A DNA stretch of 64,000 bases from Chaetoderma sp. LZ-2023a (GCA_034401795.1 CM067360.1:50020073-50084072), one strand, 5' to 3'; positions 22,029 through 35,060 are shown, numbered from the stretch's first letter. Program-made: numbers and translations. Notes: generated by a model not told the origin, from the letters alone.

Positions 22029-22412
22029 AATGGACCGTTCAAGTTTTAGCTGTTCCCCGCCCATCTCTAGCAAATCTCCACCTAAACCGCGTTCATCTTG
22101 GGATCTATTCCCTGACTATCAATTTCCAAACAAATATACAGGTAAGCTGTTAAATATTTTGAAACCAATTTGACTGGGTGTTGTTTGCTCTCTATGGTAG
22201 CAACAGTGCCCAGTCAAACTAGTTTCAAAATATTCAACAGAATGTGTATTAAACAGTAAAGATATACAAGTCTGCAACGTGTCTTTCTATTAAGCGTTAA
22301 AGATGGACTAAATCGAGTCAGTCATGCCATAATTAATTATGATGTGATCCTACATGTCACTTAGTTCATTATGACGACATATGATGGATTGATAAACTGG
22401 AAAGATCCTTTA
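22029..22412 (+). repeat. Foldback family FB1, copy 2
   Basis: Starts ATGGACCGTTCAAGTTTTAG; inverted core GTTAAATATTTTGAAACCAA..TAGTTTCAAAATATTCAAC at about 22147-22240 with arms extending into TTGACTGGG..CCCAGTCAA; ends near GATTGATAAACTGGAAAGAT. Confidence 0.75.
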
Positions 22413-22535
22413 GTGGAAATGTTTTGATAATATTTTCCTCTTCATCTTAAAAGGCATGTTGCTGTATTAGCTGTTGGTCTAACATGTGCACTGGAATGTG
22501 CGGAAGCGCTATAATAATCACCTCGTCTGTCTATC

Positions 22536-23160
22536 CACAATATTTCGTAATCAGCATGTCATACAGAACCGCTTCAGTTATGTTAATGAAACTTGGTGTA
22601 TGTCTCAGTTATGACACGCAGATGTGCCTTTTGAAGAATTCACGTTATAGGTCCAATATTTTGGGTCAACACGATTTTTGTGAATTTCCTCGTAAACACC
22701 ATATCCTACAGAATCGCTTAAGATAATTTAATGAAACTTGGCAGGTGTCTTCTTTATGATGGGTAGATGTGCCTTTTGAAGGATTCACCTTCATCAGACC
22801 TAGAAAAAACACAATTTTTGTCACTTTCCTCATAAACAGCATATCATACATAACCGCTTCAGATTTTTTAGTGAAAGTTGTTATATGCTTCAGTTACCAT
22901 GTGCAGATGTGCCTCCTGAAGCGTTCACCTTTATAGGTCCAAGATTTTCGGTGAAAATGGGCTTTTTAATGCACAAAAAACCCTCAATATTTGTCAATAT
23001 TCTCGTAAACGGCATACCATATGAAATCGCTTAAAATAATTTAATGAAACTTAGCAAGTAGCTTCTTTATGATGGGTATAGAGGTGCCTTTTGGCGATTT
23101 CACCTTTATAGGTCCAAGATTTTGGGTGACAATGGGCTTTTTTAATGCCAAAACTTTTGT
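22536..23160 (+). repeat. Four tandem ~145-170-bp modules
   Basis: Units start near 22536, 22680, 22820 and 22994. Each contains a TCGTAAACACCATATCATAC-like start, a TTAATGAAACTTGG-like box, AGATGTGCCTTTTGAAG and CACCTTTATAGGTCCAAGAT. No conserved frame. Resembles the modular arrays at 36.3-37.7 and 60.4-61.9 kb in unit length and in having a similar A3-CTTGG box. Confidence 0.75.
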
Positions 23161-23349
23161 CAATTTCCTTGGTTTTAAATTTCCATATTTTGTATTTATT
23201 TATTTTTAATAATATAAAGGCTTCAAATAATATTGCTTCCTATTCCATAGAGAAAGGTATTTCCAGTGATTGCTGGGCCCTCTGCGTCAAACAACATTTT
23301 CCTAAGTTATTGACCATGTTACCTCGGCGTAATTAAGATTAAATGCTTA

Positions 23350-23740
23350 AAGTTTCCAGTGGTGTGTGTAGCTCTAGCTAAGCTCCACCCATTCTTTGAG
23401 CTTGTTTCGGGGAGCAATTAAATCTATGTTGAATCATGAATACCCCAAATACCAATTTCACGATACTGCTAATCTGTTGAATATGATGAAACTAATTTGA
23501 CAGGGGACAGTGGCAGCCTATGGCAGTAACAGCATTCAGTCAAATTAGTTTCCAAATATTTTGACAGAATGTTTATTAAATAGTAAATCCATCGAATGCA
23601 TACAATTTCCTACACTTGACAGATGATTCAAGCTTCATGACACAGTATTTCTGTCAATTATAATCGCGATGTCAGCCTACATGTGATGAAATAGATTATG
23701 ACATCATATATTTGATCGACTGATCAGATTCATCTAGTAT
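23350..23740 (+). repeat. Foldback family FB1, copy 3
   Basis: Inverted core at about 23477-23573 (GTTGAATATGATGAAACTAA facing TTAGTTTCCAAATATTTTGA with TGACAGGGG..TTCAGTCAA arms); the GACGTCA-like tail follows. Confidence 0.7.
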
Positions 23741-23790
23741 GTGATGTGAAGGATGGCTTGACATCGAAATCCAAATAGCGTGCCATGTGT

Positions 23791-24290
23791 AATATTCATC
23801 GTGTGATCTGCCGCATGTGATGTGCCGCGTTAAATGTATCACGTTTTATGTGCTACGTGTAATGTGCCTCATGTAATGTGCCGCATATGTTGTGCTACGT
23901 ATGTGGGATGTGCCTCATGTCGTGTAGCACGTGTGATGTGCCACGTACCATGTGGTACGTGTGATGTGCCACATGTGATGTGTCGTGTGTGATGTGTCAC
24001 GTGTTATGTACTGCGTGAGATGTCTTGTGTGTGATGTGCCACATGTGACGTGCCACGTGTGATGTAATGTGCCAAGTGCGATGTGTCACATGTGATGTGC
24101 CGCAGTTGATGTCTCACGTGTAGTGTGCCACATGTGAATTTCCACATATGATGTGCTGCATGCGATGTGCTGTAATGATGTGTTGCATATGATGTGCTGC
24201 ATCCGATGTGACACGTGTGATGTGCTGCATGTGATGTGCCACATGTTATGTGATGTGTCGCATGTGATGGGCTGTGTGTGATGAACTGCG
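23791..24290. repeat. 14-bp minisatellite (~34 units)
   Basis: Unit consensus close to CATGTGATGTGCCA with CACGTG variants. Most units are exactly 14 bp; a few are 18-19 bp. The open frames over it (both His/Thr/Ser-rich) are by-products of the array. Confidence 0.9.
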
Positions 24291-25010
24291 CATAAAGGGA
24301 CTGGGTGAAAAATATGACATACATATCTCAATCTTTCTTATGTTTATAGTAAATGCTCAGATTTTTGTCGTGTGAATTATCACAAACATGACTTGATTAA
24401 TACATAAACCAGGCTGTAGCATTTTAATGCTTGGTGGGTTGTAGTGGGAAACCGTAAAATTACCATTGATCATTGCCAGTTATATGAGTATGAGCTTCGG
24501 TGAACTGATTCTATTACATTTCTGATGATCAGAGCTGTTCTTAAGCACCACTGCCAGTAGTAGGTCATTTATCTTTAATGACATACTATTGTGCTTTGCG
24601 CCCTGTACTAGTACCTTCCACTTGTATGACCACTAAGGCAATTCTTTGTTATAACAAAGTTTGATGCCATCCATGCATTGATCTGGCGCCATCTCCGGAC
24701 TTGTTTCTGGTCAGTCTATCAAGCAGATACCATTAAGTCAGAACATTTAAGTGATTTATCAGAGGAGTGAAATAGTTGTTTATTTTGATCACTGAAGCAG
24801 CTCTTGATCATGTGTTAGGGATTGACACACCCTAAGTGACCACTGATTTGCTACATATAGCAGGGTTAGAAATAAGAAATTTATTATGCAGGCACATGGT
24901 TCATCTAACATTAAAAATTTGTACGCACACATCAAAATATCTCCATGCACATAACCTGGTATATTAGAGCATATTATCCAGAAATACACATGCACTTGTA
25001 CATCCATACC
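24291..25010. other. Unassigned sequence
   Basis: Short palindromic word around 24640-24660 (TTTGTTATAACAAA). Nothing else recognised. Confidence 0.55.
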
Positions 25011-25011
25011 C

Positions 25012-26330
25012 ATGTGAAATAAAATGCAAGTTAACTTGGATTAGCTCGGATTTTCTTGAATATCCAAGCTATTGGAAAATTATCAACCCATACTAGCTTG
25101 GATTTCCTTGAATTAGCTTGGACGTTATGTAGTGGTTTGAACATCTTGAAAATCCCACCTCTCAGAATTCAAGCTAGCTGGGGTTTTCTAGGACCTTTTG
25201 AATGTCATCATGAAAAAGTGCAAGATTCTTGGATTTTCTTGGACTTTTCTGATTTGACAGAATGCAAGCTAGATTGGATTTTCTAGAACTTTGTTTTGTC
25301 AGACATAAAAGAATCCAAGCTACTTGGATATCCTTGAATTTGTAGATTCACATACACTACCTTGGATTATCTTGAAATAGCTTGCACTAAGGCAAGAACA
25401 GGTTCTGTAGTCATGTATAGGTGACCTTGACCTGGTAAATTGGTGGGAAATTTAAGTCTGCAAAAAAGCAAACAGTATATTCATTGCATTAATCATTACC
25501 AGCTATGGATATATAGAATATGATAGTTTGGAAACACTGACAGTACTGTTAGATAGAATGCTTTGCATCAGTAACCTTAAATGGAAACAGAACTGTATTT
25601 TGAGGTATGTATTCTATTGATTTCCAGAGATTTATTCAGAGTTACCAGTTTTGGTATAGCCTTTTCAGTTCTATAGAAGTAATGCAGTGATCATGACTTT
25701 CTAAATAATATGGTACATTGACAATCTCTTTCTATAAGAATAACAGACAAATCAGTCAGAACCTCATACATTGTTAATGTCTGACTGAACTTGTATTTGG
25801 TATTGAGTATTACATGTAACTCAACTACCATGAAGGTGATTTTGGTTTTCAAGCATACCAGTATATATTTATATATAATCTCTGTGTGGCAGCATTTATG
25901 TGTACGGGAATGCATTTTATGTTAATGTCTAACCTATTTCAAAACCTAGGATTAGCTGGGATTTTCTTGCAGTTCTAGATAGCTGGGACTTTCTGGAATA
26001 AAATCCAAGCTAGGTGGGATTTTCTTGAACATTCAAGCAAGCTGGGATTTTCTTGAACGTTCAAGTTAGCTGGGATTTTCTTGAATGTTCAAGTTAGCTG
26101 GGATTTTCTTGAATGTTCAACATATCTGGAATTTTCTTGGATTTTACATTAACTAGGCCTTTCTTGGATTTTCTTGAATTATCTTGAATTTAATGTGGCC
26201 AATACCAGCAAGCTAATCCAAGCTATTCCAAGTTAATAAAAGCTTGGATTAACTGGTATATTCAAGCTCCACAGAACTTGGATATTCATGAATATTCAAG
26301 CTTTTTTTGGCCTGGGTTAAATTACATATT
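25012..26330 (+). mobile_element. AGCTTGGATTTTCTTGAA-motif element, copy 1 (empty-site copy)
   Basis: Reverse complement of 35500-38525 minus a 1.6-kb insertion. Two arrays of degenerate ~27-bp units built on AGCTNGGATTTTCTTGAA flank a unique middle (25400-25930): 25020-25400 and 25935-26300. Ends show ATGGATATTC-type words. No coding content. The subterminal repeat arrays suggest a non-autonomous transposon; class unknown. Confidence 0.6.
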
Positions 26331-26650
26331 TACATATACCCGGCCTTAAAATTATCTGCATTGCACATGTAACAAGGTCTTATTTAGACCTCTGCATATT
26401 GGTCCTCTGAATTACAACATTTGATCATACGTTTGATCACTCTAGTGCGTCGTAGGATAGCTTTGTGATATATACAGTGAGCATAGAACGTCATAACAAT
26501 CATTATGACTATATAGCGTCCATAAAGGTTTTATGATGTAAATTAATTGTTACTAGCTGACCATGCTGGTGTGAATCTCGTGTATCACTCACTATATGTA
26601 CAACTGCTTGCAGTCACAGACTCCAAACTTTACATGTACTCAATCATACA
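26331..26650. other. Unassigned sequence
   Basis: No gene or repeat recognised. Confidence 0.5.
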
Positions 26651-26654
26651 ATAG

Positions 26655-27125
26655 AGGAATCCAGTTCTAGCTTTACACCGGCAATTTCTAGCTAAGCTCC
26701 CCCCTCTTTCTAGGCTTGTTGTAATCGATTACATACATTGAGACCTGAATTCCCAGAATTTCAATTTCAAGGTCATAATTAAAGATGTAAGCTGTTGAAT
26801 ATTTTAAAACTAATTTGATTGACCAGTGTTTCTGCTGATGGCAGCCAAAGCTCCCTATCAAATTACTTTTTAAACTATTCAACAGAATATTTATTGAATT
26901 AATTAATAAATTAAAATTACCTCTTGTAAATATCCACCACCAAGTCTACTGGGTACTGAGACTGCCATTCATCAAAGATTTATAATTCGTACAATTTCAT
27001 GATGGAATTTTTTATTTTCTTGACAGTAGGATGTGTCCTTTTAGTTGTAATGTCAGCTATTAAATTGTAATGTATTTTATTATGTCTATGATGTCAGATA
27101 CTTGACTGACAGATAGGATCATATT
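26655..27125 (+). repeat. Foldback family FB1, copy 4
   Basis: Inverted core about 26800-26885 (GTTGAATATTTTAAAACTAA facing TTACTTTTTAAACTATTCAA). Longer tail than other copies. Confidence 0.65.
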
Positions 27126-27504
27126 ACTCCATTAATCCATTACTAATACCTGTTTAAACAATGTTATCATCCAATCATCAGTTTTCTAGTGTAAAAGCCT
27201 ATTTTCTATAATTGCATTACAAAATTTTTTTATCAACAAATGCTCTCCAGTTAGTAATTTAGCTCTGCACATTATCTTAGATCCCAGGAATGGGTCACCA
27301 TATTGAAACTAAGCTAAAATGGACACATTTTGAGATTATAGTGCTTGACAACATATCTAGCTTGGAGTGTTATAAAAAAGAAAATTAATGGCTGCATCGA
27401 TTTTCGTTGGATTGCTTTATATAAATTGGCTAATTGTGCTTTGTATTCCAAACGAATATTAACATTTAAATGACTTGGTTTGTGGATCACTGACCTGGTT
27501 AGTG

Positions 27505-27950
27505 GTTTTCGCGTTTGGGATTTACTGACTCGGTTCATCGAACCAGGAACCCAGTTTGGTTCTCGGTTCATCATTACCAATAGTTACTGGTTTGTAGATT
27601 TCAAGATGGCGATACAGAGCTAAATTTTTATTTGATTAACATGAATGTTTATGAGATGTTTTAGTGGATGAGGTCATGGACCTACGCCCGTGGACGGGGC
27701 CGTCCATGATTTACTTTGACTGAATCTAAAGTATAAATTGAAAGACGAGCAAATTAATTGCTAAACTTAACGCAATTTAGAGAGCTTGTGGATTCAGAAC
27801 ATTGTCACAAAATTTACAATCGTCAAATGTCAGCAATTTGCACAAATCCCGTTTTGGCATTTCTGGTTCAAACCGAATCCATGGTACACGAACCAAGTCA
27901 GCAAATTCATGAACCAAGTCTGTTGCGAAAACACACCCATAGTATCTGGT
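27505..27950. repeat. TIR/foldback family FB4, copy 1
   Basis: Imperfect inverted ends of about 80 bp: GTGGTTTTCGCG..CGGTTCAT at 27505-27545 against ATGAACCAAG..TTGCGAAAACAC at 27905-27945. GAACCAGGAACC words occur inside. A diverged relative lies at about 30612-31010. Non-coding MITE-like. Confidence 0.55.
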
Positions 27951-27965
27951 AAGATTCATTATCAC

Positions 27966-28390
27966 AGTTAAGTCTAGCCTAGGCCAGCATTATATGCTCC
28001 TTAAGCTGATTTATTGCCAATGCATTGTTGGCGGTAATTGATCAGTAAGTTCAAGGTATATATACACACTTCAGCGTGTCCCTGAAGTGCTATCAATAAA
28101 CAGAAATGTGTATATGGACATTACTTTTACGTGACAATTTAGTTCTCACAGAAGTTAGTCCAATAATGGACACCATGCTTGAGCATAGTCGTCAATTATG
28201 TATGCTCATATTAATATAATCACATTGATCCAGGACATACTGCCAATTTTGATTGCCACAATTTCTCAAGATCAATCAAATCTTGCAAACTCCTGAGTTA
28301 TGACAATTCTCCAAGAAAATTGTGATGCTGGCAGGGTCATAAAGTGCATTCCTGCTGCATGTAACTTCTTTGTGTCATAAGAGTATATAT
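27966..28390. other. Unassigned AT-rich sequence
   Basis: No gene or repeat recognised. Confidence 0.5.
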
Positions 28391-28554
28391 AATTTTCCTA
28401 TGTGGTTGCCTTGAAGATGAAATTAATATGGGGAATTAATCAGTGAAAAAAAAAATATATATATATATATATATATTTTTTTTTTCTTTTTTTTTTTTTC
28501 ACTGATTAATTCCCCATATTAATTTCATCTTCAAGGCAACCACATAGGAAAATT
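28391..28554. repeat. Perfect 56-bp-arm hairpin with A/T core
   Basis: Arms 28391-28446 and 28499-28554 are exact reverse complements (AATTTTCCTATGTGGTTGCC inward). The spacer is an A-run, (AT)n and T-run, itself nearly self-complementary. Identical arms imply recent origin or gene conversion. Confidence 0.9.
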
Positions 28555-29045
28555 GTCAAATAAATTAATTTGACTGGAAGTCGTTGCTGAGATCATTCAA
28601 GGTCAATGTCATTCAGGAGCAAACAGTTTTCAATGTTAAGTTTTTGCTCAGCTGCCGAGCAGTCAGCCGAGGTCTAGGGATGATACTGTATCTAACCTTC
28701 GGTCTGTCTGTATAACTGCTTGCCTGCCTGTCTGTCTGTCTCAAACGCCATGCAGTGCTGTTATCCTTGAAAGATTTCTGCATTATTGGTGCTAATTTAG
28801 AAAGATAATACTTCAGGGCATGATTTGTCTTTCCAGGTAAGGGCAGGACTTTTATTAAGAAAAGTTTAGAACTGCACAATTAACTGAGAAATATTTTAAA
28901 TTGCACAAACAGGAGAGTGAAGCACGGTATTGGGAGGGTGTCTCATATGACAATTATGTCACTGCTATGGCACATTATCTTTATACTTCTTAGTGAATTC
29001 CACGTCTTTCTATGTGACAAAATTTGTGTTTTCTGTCAACCTTTT
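28555..29045. other. Unassigned sequence
   Basis: A short CTGTCTGT-rich stretch near 28720 only. The minus-strand frame at 28613-28879 has no recognisable domain. Confidence 0.5.
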
Positions 29046-29049
29046 TTTT

Positions 29050-29945
29050 TTAGCTCACCTGGCCGATATAAATGGGTTGACTTCAACAAAACTTGGGTGG
29101 AATAATTCTATGGTGGGAGGCTTCAACACCTCGAACGAGAATTCTGATTGGTCAATATTTCCGGCATCCATCTTGGATTTTCTCAAAATTTCTGGATATC
29201 AGTTAAAACCTTACTCCTCATTAACCAATTAACCGGTTTCAAGCAAACTCCGTTGGAATTACTCTAGCATGGTATTCTTCAAAACTTGTATGCATAACTT
29301 TGATTGCTCTATCTTTCCAGCGGCCATCTTGAATTTTCCGAAAATTTTGCTTGAGCAATTTAAACCAAATTTTGGCTGGAAGGATCCTATTGAGGGTAGA
29401 CTCCAGAAAATTTATTCAGAATTTTGATTGGTCAGTTTTTCTGACAGCCACCTTGGATTTTCCGAAAACTATCCGGAAGGCATTTAAAATGCTATTACAA
29501 TATAAATGGCCCGACTTCAACGACACTTGAGTGGACAAATTCTACGCTGAGAGGCTTCAACACGTCTAACGAGACTTCTGATTGGTCAATATTTCAGGTG
29601 GCCATCTTGGATTTTTTTTAAACTGCAGGAAATCAGTTAAAATGCTACTCCTCATTAACCACTTGAGCGATTTCAAGCAAACTGGGCTGGGAGATCCCTA
29701 GATTTTTGGTTTGATGGCCATAATGACATCTTTATTATTGGCTCCATGGAACCTGGGTTCAATCTGATCGTGTGGTCATTGTTCATCATTAATTTCCCAA
29801 TAAATATTGATTGTACTGAATTCCCAAATTTGTATTTTATGTCGTATTACTGCTGAATTTAAAGTATTATTTGTTCAAATGCCAATTGTTAAAATGCTAA
29901 TGGTTCTGGTGAGCGCTAAGGCCCTTGTGCCCGTTGTTGTTGTTG
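29050..29945 (+). repeat. AGCTCACCTGG element, diverged copy A
   Basis: Opens with TTAGCTCACCTGGCC (29050) and closes with GGTGAGCGCTAAGGCCCTTG (about 29909), the same ends as the 36170-37787 element. Inside are about four degenerate ~150-bp modules with CTTCAACAAAACTTGG and CATCTTGGATTTTC words. Confidence 0.7.
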
Positions 29946-30296
29946 TTGTATTCAGCAATAAGCACCAAAGTTGGCTGCAGAATAAATGCATTCATAAGGG
30001 ATGTATTCGCATTGCACTGGGAGTCTCTGTAATCACTGGGAGTTCATGGGCACTAATCATGGTTATCTACAAGTAATTAGCTACGATTTGGCTTTCAGTC
30101 TTGTTTAGTTTCATTTTCCTTGGGGTTTAAATTTTGGGGTCAAATGCTCAAAATTAATTTGAAGGATATGATGGTATGGTTAACAATTTGCTGCTTTGGT
30201 ATTCATATTGTGTCTGTGATCGAATCCATCCTTTTGCCATCAATTTGAAAAACTGAAATAAAGTAAATGGGTTTGCACGTATTTACCCGCAGTCTG

Positions 30297-30400
30297 CTTC
30301 ACTGAGACGTGATGTCTACAAACAAACATCAGCATGTTACACATCCATAAAAGTCAGACTAAACCTGATTCTAATCTTTCACAATGCTGCATGTAGACAT
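30297..30400 (+). repeat. Dispersed repeat, also at ~53340-53450
   Basis: Both contain a GAYGTGATRTCYA..ACAAACAT..CATGTTAC..CCTGATTCTA order of words over about 100 bp. Function unknown; similarity is moderate. Confidence 0.4.
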
Positions 30401-30611
30401 TGAGGTTTTTTATATGTTTATGTTTGAAGCCAATATTATGAAAACTAGATTTGTATTACACTTGAGTGGCTGCTAATTTATTGGGTATTTTGAGTGCAAT
30501 ATGTGATATGGACAAGGTAGGTCTCTATCAGATATTGATTACTTGTAGATTGTGTCTAGATTACTATCCTCAGACCTCTGGAAGGAGACATTATTAGTAC
30601 TTAGGGTGCGT

Positions 30612-31010
30612 TTTCACGACTAACTGAATCAGTGTTTCGCTGTCTTCCCACATTGGTTTCTTGTTCCTAAAGTGAATGATTTACTGTCACGGTTCATCGG
30701 ACCAGGAACCGAGTTTTGATCTCTGGTAACTGGTTCATAAATTCCAAGATGTGCCCAACTAGATGTTCGAACTTCTTTAAATGACAAAATTTTGTCAATA
30801 TTTTATTGGATGCGGTCGTCCACAATTTACTTAGACTTAATTTAAAGTATTAAACGAAATATGATCAAATTAATTGCAAAATTTAACACAATTTACAATG
30901 CTTCTCGGTTCAGAACATTGCTACAAAATTACGATCATCAAATTGGCATTTCTTGTTCAGCGTTAGTCGTACGAACATGTCAGTAAATTCATTGGCCCGT
31001 TCAGTCAGAA
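30612..31010. repeat. TIR/foldback family FB4, copy 2 (diverged)
   Basis: Shares GGTTCATCG/GACCAGGAACC, GGTAACTGGTTCATAAATT and GGTTCAGAACATTG words in the same order as 27505-27950. Confidence 0.5.
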
Positions 31011-31119
31011 AAACCAGGCCTTAATCAAATCAGACTGTTATCAATCCAATTATGTATCCTCACTGATGTGAGGTGTTCTATTAACCATTTAATGATCATA
31101 CCGGCCTCTGTTATGGTTT

Positions 31120-31215
31120 TGTGGGATGTCCAAGAGAATAAAATTTTGAAAATTTAACACTAGAATGACTGGCTCGATAATCGAGCCAATCATTCCAATG
31201 ATAAATTTTCAAATA
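31120..31215. repeat. Foldback family FB2, copy 1
   Basis: Core palindrome AATGACTGGCTCGATAATCG/AGCCAATCATT at about 31162-31198 within AAATTTAACACT..ATGATAAATTT arms. Same core at 48.65, 55.05 and 55.27 kb. Confidence 0.7.
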
Positions 31216-31935
31216 TTGTACTTGTGTTGTATATAATAATCTTGACTAAATTTGAGTTGTGTCTCTTATTTATTGTAGTACAGCCAAGGAAAACATCTTC
31301 ACTGAGCATTGACTGCTTTCTTAGTTTTCACTGTTTTTACAGGTTGAATGATTTGGAATCATCTATTGCACCAATAGTTTGTTCTCATGTTTTGCAGACT
31401 GAGTGTGAGAGTATCTGGCATCCAGCATTTATGACCTTCTGAGCTGAACTTTGGCAAATAAAGCTATTATCTTTCTTCTGGCAAGTAATCTTGGTCATCT
31501 GGGTTACATTGTCAATAATGTGTGTCAATATTAGTATATTCAACAAGTTTATACCTACTTTAGGAATGTGTTTGTCTATCCATTTTCCTACCCCTGAGTT
31601 CTGATATCTCGAGCGCATTTTATTTAGATCATTCTTGACAGGCTTTCTTAGTCTGGAATCTGGTCCAATCATGTGCCAGTTATTGTAGCTACTTCTGAAA
31701 TTCACCAATATGTACACGTCTATTTCAACTGTATATATGTCTTCCAGCTACTTTTCTATGAGTAGTCATTTCTTGTATATTACCTGTGCAGAAATTTTGA
31801 AATGACAAACACTACCTAGCTGGTATTAGCCTATCAGTTCAACTCTCTTCTCTGTCATTGCAGTTGTAGATGTAACATATGGATAGTATATGATGGATCA
31901 GTGAAAATTGTGTTCATGTCTCTTCAATTTGGTAC
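31216..31935. other. Unassigned sequence
   Basis: No gene recognised. The minus-strand frame at 31385-31717 (110 codons) has no motif I can name. Confidence 0.5.
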
Positions 31936-31949
31936 ACTATTTTTGTGAA

Positions 31950-32455
31950 TGTTGCTGTGGAATGTCATTAAAATTTAATGTAGTGTGTCTACTCTTTAAT
32001 GTGCAATGTCTTTAAAGTTTACCATGAAATGTCTAAAGTTTAATGTGGAATGTCTAAAGTTTAACATGAAATGTCTGTCCAGGTTAACATTCAATGTCTT
32101 TAAAGTTTAATGTGGATTGTCTCTAAAGTTTAAGGCATAATTTTCTTAAAGTTTAATGTGGATATTCTTTAAAGCTTACATTGAAATGTCTTTAAAGTTT
32201 AATGCACAATGTCTCTAAATTTTACCATGAAATGTCTTTAAAGTTTAATGCACAATGTCTTTAACGTTTAACATGAAATGTTTTTTTCTGGTTAACATTC
32301 AATGTCTTTAAGGTTTAGCATGAAATGCTTTTGCTGGTTAACATTCAATATCTAAACTTTAGCATAAAATGGCTTTATAGTTTAATGTGCATTGACCTTC
32401 AAGACTAAAATGAAATGTCTAAAATTTAGTATGGAAATATATGAAAGTTTAGCAT
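31950..32455. repeat. ~24-bp minisatellite (about 20 units)
   Basis: Degenerate unit AATGTCTTTAAAGTTTAATG with variable spacing of 20-30 bp. Confidence 0.85.
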
Positions 32456-33325
32456 TTACTGACTCAAATGAAACTATATTTAAATAAACGAACAATCTTG
32501 GCACTTCCATCTTTTTCTGTTATTCTCTGAAGATAAGAATTGTGCAAGTTTGTTCGCATCTCGGTCAATGTGTTTTTCTATTTGGCCAATTGGTTGATTA
32601 TGACTAGTCAGACCTTGAACGCTATCTTCTAGTTAATTAGGCTCTCTAAATAAGCATAATTCACAGACACTTCCTCTTGAAAAACAGCTATTCAGTGCTT
32701 GATTTTGTCAGACTGGTGGAAATTTATTAAGTGGCGGTCACAGGATGGTAGCAAGGATGTAGAATCGAGTTTATTTCTCAGAAAATTAACAAAGAAAACA
32801 ATGACTGAATCGTTCCGGAGACATGTACGGACAATAATTATATAAATTCACTTTGTCTCATAATTGTTTTGTGGCTGTGACAAATGTTTGCCATTGATAA
32901 AATGGTGCGGTAGATTCCTAGAGTTCCTAAATTGTTTTCTGTTGTATGTGATTCACTAGTCATCAGTGAATCCATTCCATGGTGATAAATCAATGATATG
33001 ATGGTCTGCGTGAGTGGTGTAATCTAATGTTTTGTCAAACAATGATGTACTATAATATGTTCATTCATGAATGATGTGTAACGCATGGTCTATCTAATTG
33101 CTAAACTCAGTTATTCAGATTCAGTTATTCCTGATGACAACCAGAGCAACAGAAACCATCTATCTCCTCGAGTAATCAATTTGGCCTAATTTATATATAT
33201 TCCCAGATAGGTTATGTTTATGAATAACAAGAAAAGATAGCGTTGTTTCACACTGTACTATGTATGTCTGAATATTGCTCCTATGACAGATGATTAAGTT
33301 GCTAAGTTGCATAGACATGAACAAG
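32456..33325. other. Unassigned AT-rich sequence
   Basis: No gene or repeat recognised. Confidence 0.5.
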
Positions 33326-33710
33326 GAATGGACGAATCTGATCTGTCAGCCAAATATATGACATCATAATGAATTACGTCACATGTAGGTTGACGTCTCA
33401 ATCAATTATGTCATGAATGGCGTATCTAATTCAGTCATAGATGCTTAATAATCTGTCAAGTTGTACAAATTGTATGTCTACTATTTAATAACCATTCTGT
33501 TGAATATTTTAAAACTAATTTGACTGAGCACTGCTGCTGCCCACCGACCCAAATTAGTTTCAAAATATTCAATGTAGCTTACCTGTATAGTTTTCTGGAA
33601 ATTGAGATTCAGGGAGTTCAGTGTTCGATCAATCCCAACACAGGCAAAGTATGGATGGAGCTTAGCTAGAGATGGGTGGGGCATAGATAAAACTGAATTC
33701 ATCCATTCAA
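33325..33710 (-). repeat. Foldback family FB1, copy 5
   Basis: Same family read on the minus strand; inverted core about 33493-33573 (GTTGAATATTTTAAAACTAA facing TTAGTTTCAAAATATTCAA), then AGCTTAGCTAGAGATGGGTG. Confidence 0.75.
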
Positions 33711-33750
33711 TGATGGAAACATTATGAATGTACGTGAACTATTTATCCAG

Positions 33751-33976
33751 ATGTGTTTTGAAAATTAAGCAGCGAGGATATTGTGATCACCTCCATCCAT
33801 CTGTCCATCGACCTCTCTGTCTATCTGGCTATGACCAGCGCAACCGTTTGGTGGAATTCAGCCATGTGTTTTGAAAATTAAGCAGCGAGGATATTGTGAT
33901 CACCTCCATCCATCTGTCCATCAACCTCTCTGTCTATCTGGCTATGACCAGCGCAACCGTTTGGTGGAATTCAGCC
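33751..33976. repeat. 113-bp tandem duplication
   Basis: 33751-33863 and 33864-33976 differ at one position. Recent, non-coding. Confidence 0.95.
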
Positions 33977-34042
33977 AAATTTGTTATGTGAGTTATCGAT
34001 ATGATTGTGGATTGTGAGACAACATTTTTATTAGGCGGTGGC

Positions 34043-34043
<1 letters not shown>

Positions 34044-34078
<35 letters not shown>

Positions 34079-34128
34079 CGTGTGTGCGTGTGTGTGTGCG
34101 TGCGTGCGTGCGTTCGTGCGTGTGTGTG
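34044..34128. repeat. (TG)n/(CGTG)n microsatellite
   Basis: Pure TG followed by interspersed CG dinucleotides. Confidence 0.95.
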
Positions 34129-35060
34129 TAAAAAATGATGAATGCTTGGGGATTTGTAATGGGGAGGTTTTTATGATCATGAAAATCTACATGTAACACT
34201 TGAATTGATCAAGAACAAAGAGAAACATTCAGGCTGACTTATGTTAATTCACAAAATCCATCCTTAAGACGAAACATTGGTGTGACAGTAGTATCTCATC
34301 AGGTTCTAAGCTGACTCACTCCTAGGTTTGTGGCTCAGGGAGCTCTATCACAAAATGTTTTGAAAGTTGAGTGGATTGGTTCATTCGTCACTACCTCATT
34401 CCACTCTAGATACATGTACAGTAGCTGACAGATAATTTGCCATCAGCCCTATCATCAGCACAGACAAGCTAATTTATTTCATTCAATTATGAGACACTAC
34501 CTGAATGGTAAACTGCTGCACTTGATATGATGAAGACGGTGGGAATAGCAATTTAGACATTGCTATGCAATTTATTGATGCCATATAATGGCAATGTGTT
34601 TATAAATCATTAGAGAATGATGCTAATTTATGATATACTTGACAAGGTCCCCTTTGTCCATTATGCACCAGTATGGTCAATTATGTATACTTTACTCAGT
34701 TTTGCTCATAATCACTCAAATTCAGACTGCAGGCCTAAGTAAATTATGAAGTTATCAGTTAGATGCAGCATCACCATGAACATCCTAATAATTATTGACA
34801 AATAGATTGTAATATAGTGTCGTATAGCATCCATATTGCATTTTTATTGCATTAATATCTTTCAAATGTGCTGAGTTTTAAGACTAGATTTAATGCTAGT
34901 AGCAAGCTTACGCACATGAATGTTCTTAATCAGCTCCCTGATTTAATTTATGTACAAAAGCTGATTTAATTTATGTACAAAAGCTGATTTAATTTATGTA
35001 CAAAAGCTGATCATATATTAATAAAAGTACTACTAATATCTCCCCCACTAATAATTCTGT
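34129..35060. other. Unassigned sequence with one short tandem repeat
   Basis: A 23-bp unit CTGATTTAATTTATGTACAA(AAG) is repeated three times at 34938-35006. Otherwise nothing recognised. Confidence 0.6.

Noticed and set aside
23791..24290. Possible CRISPR-like array
   Set aside because: Units are contiguous with no unique spacers and the context is metazoan.
24004..24331. His/Thr/Ser-rich minus frames
   Set aside because: Produced by the 14-bp minisatellite.
34256..34310. GACGAAAC and a CTCATCAGG word suggesting a hammerhead ribozyme (PLE-style)
   Set aside because: The CTGATGAG word is on the opposite strand from GAAAC, so no core can form.
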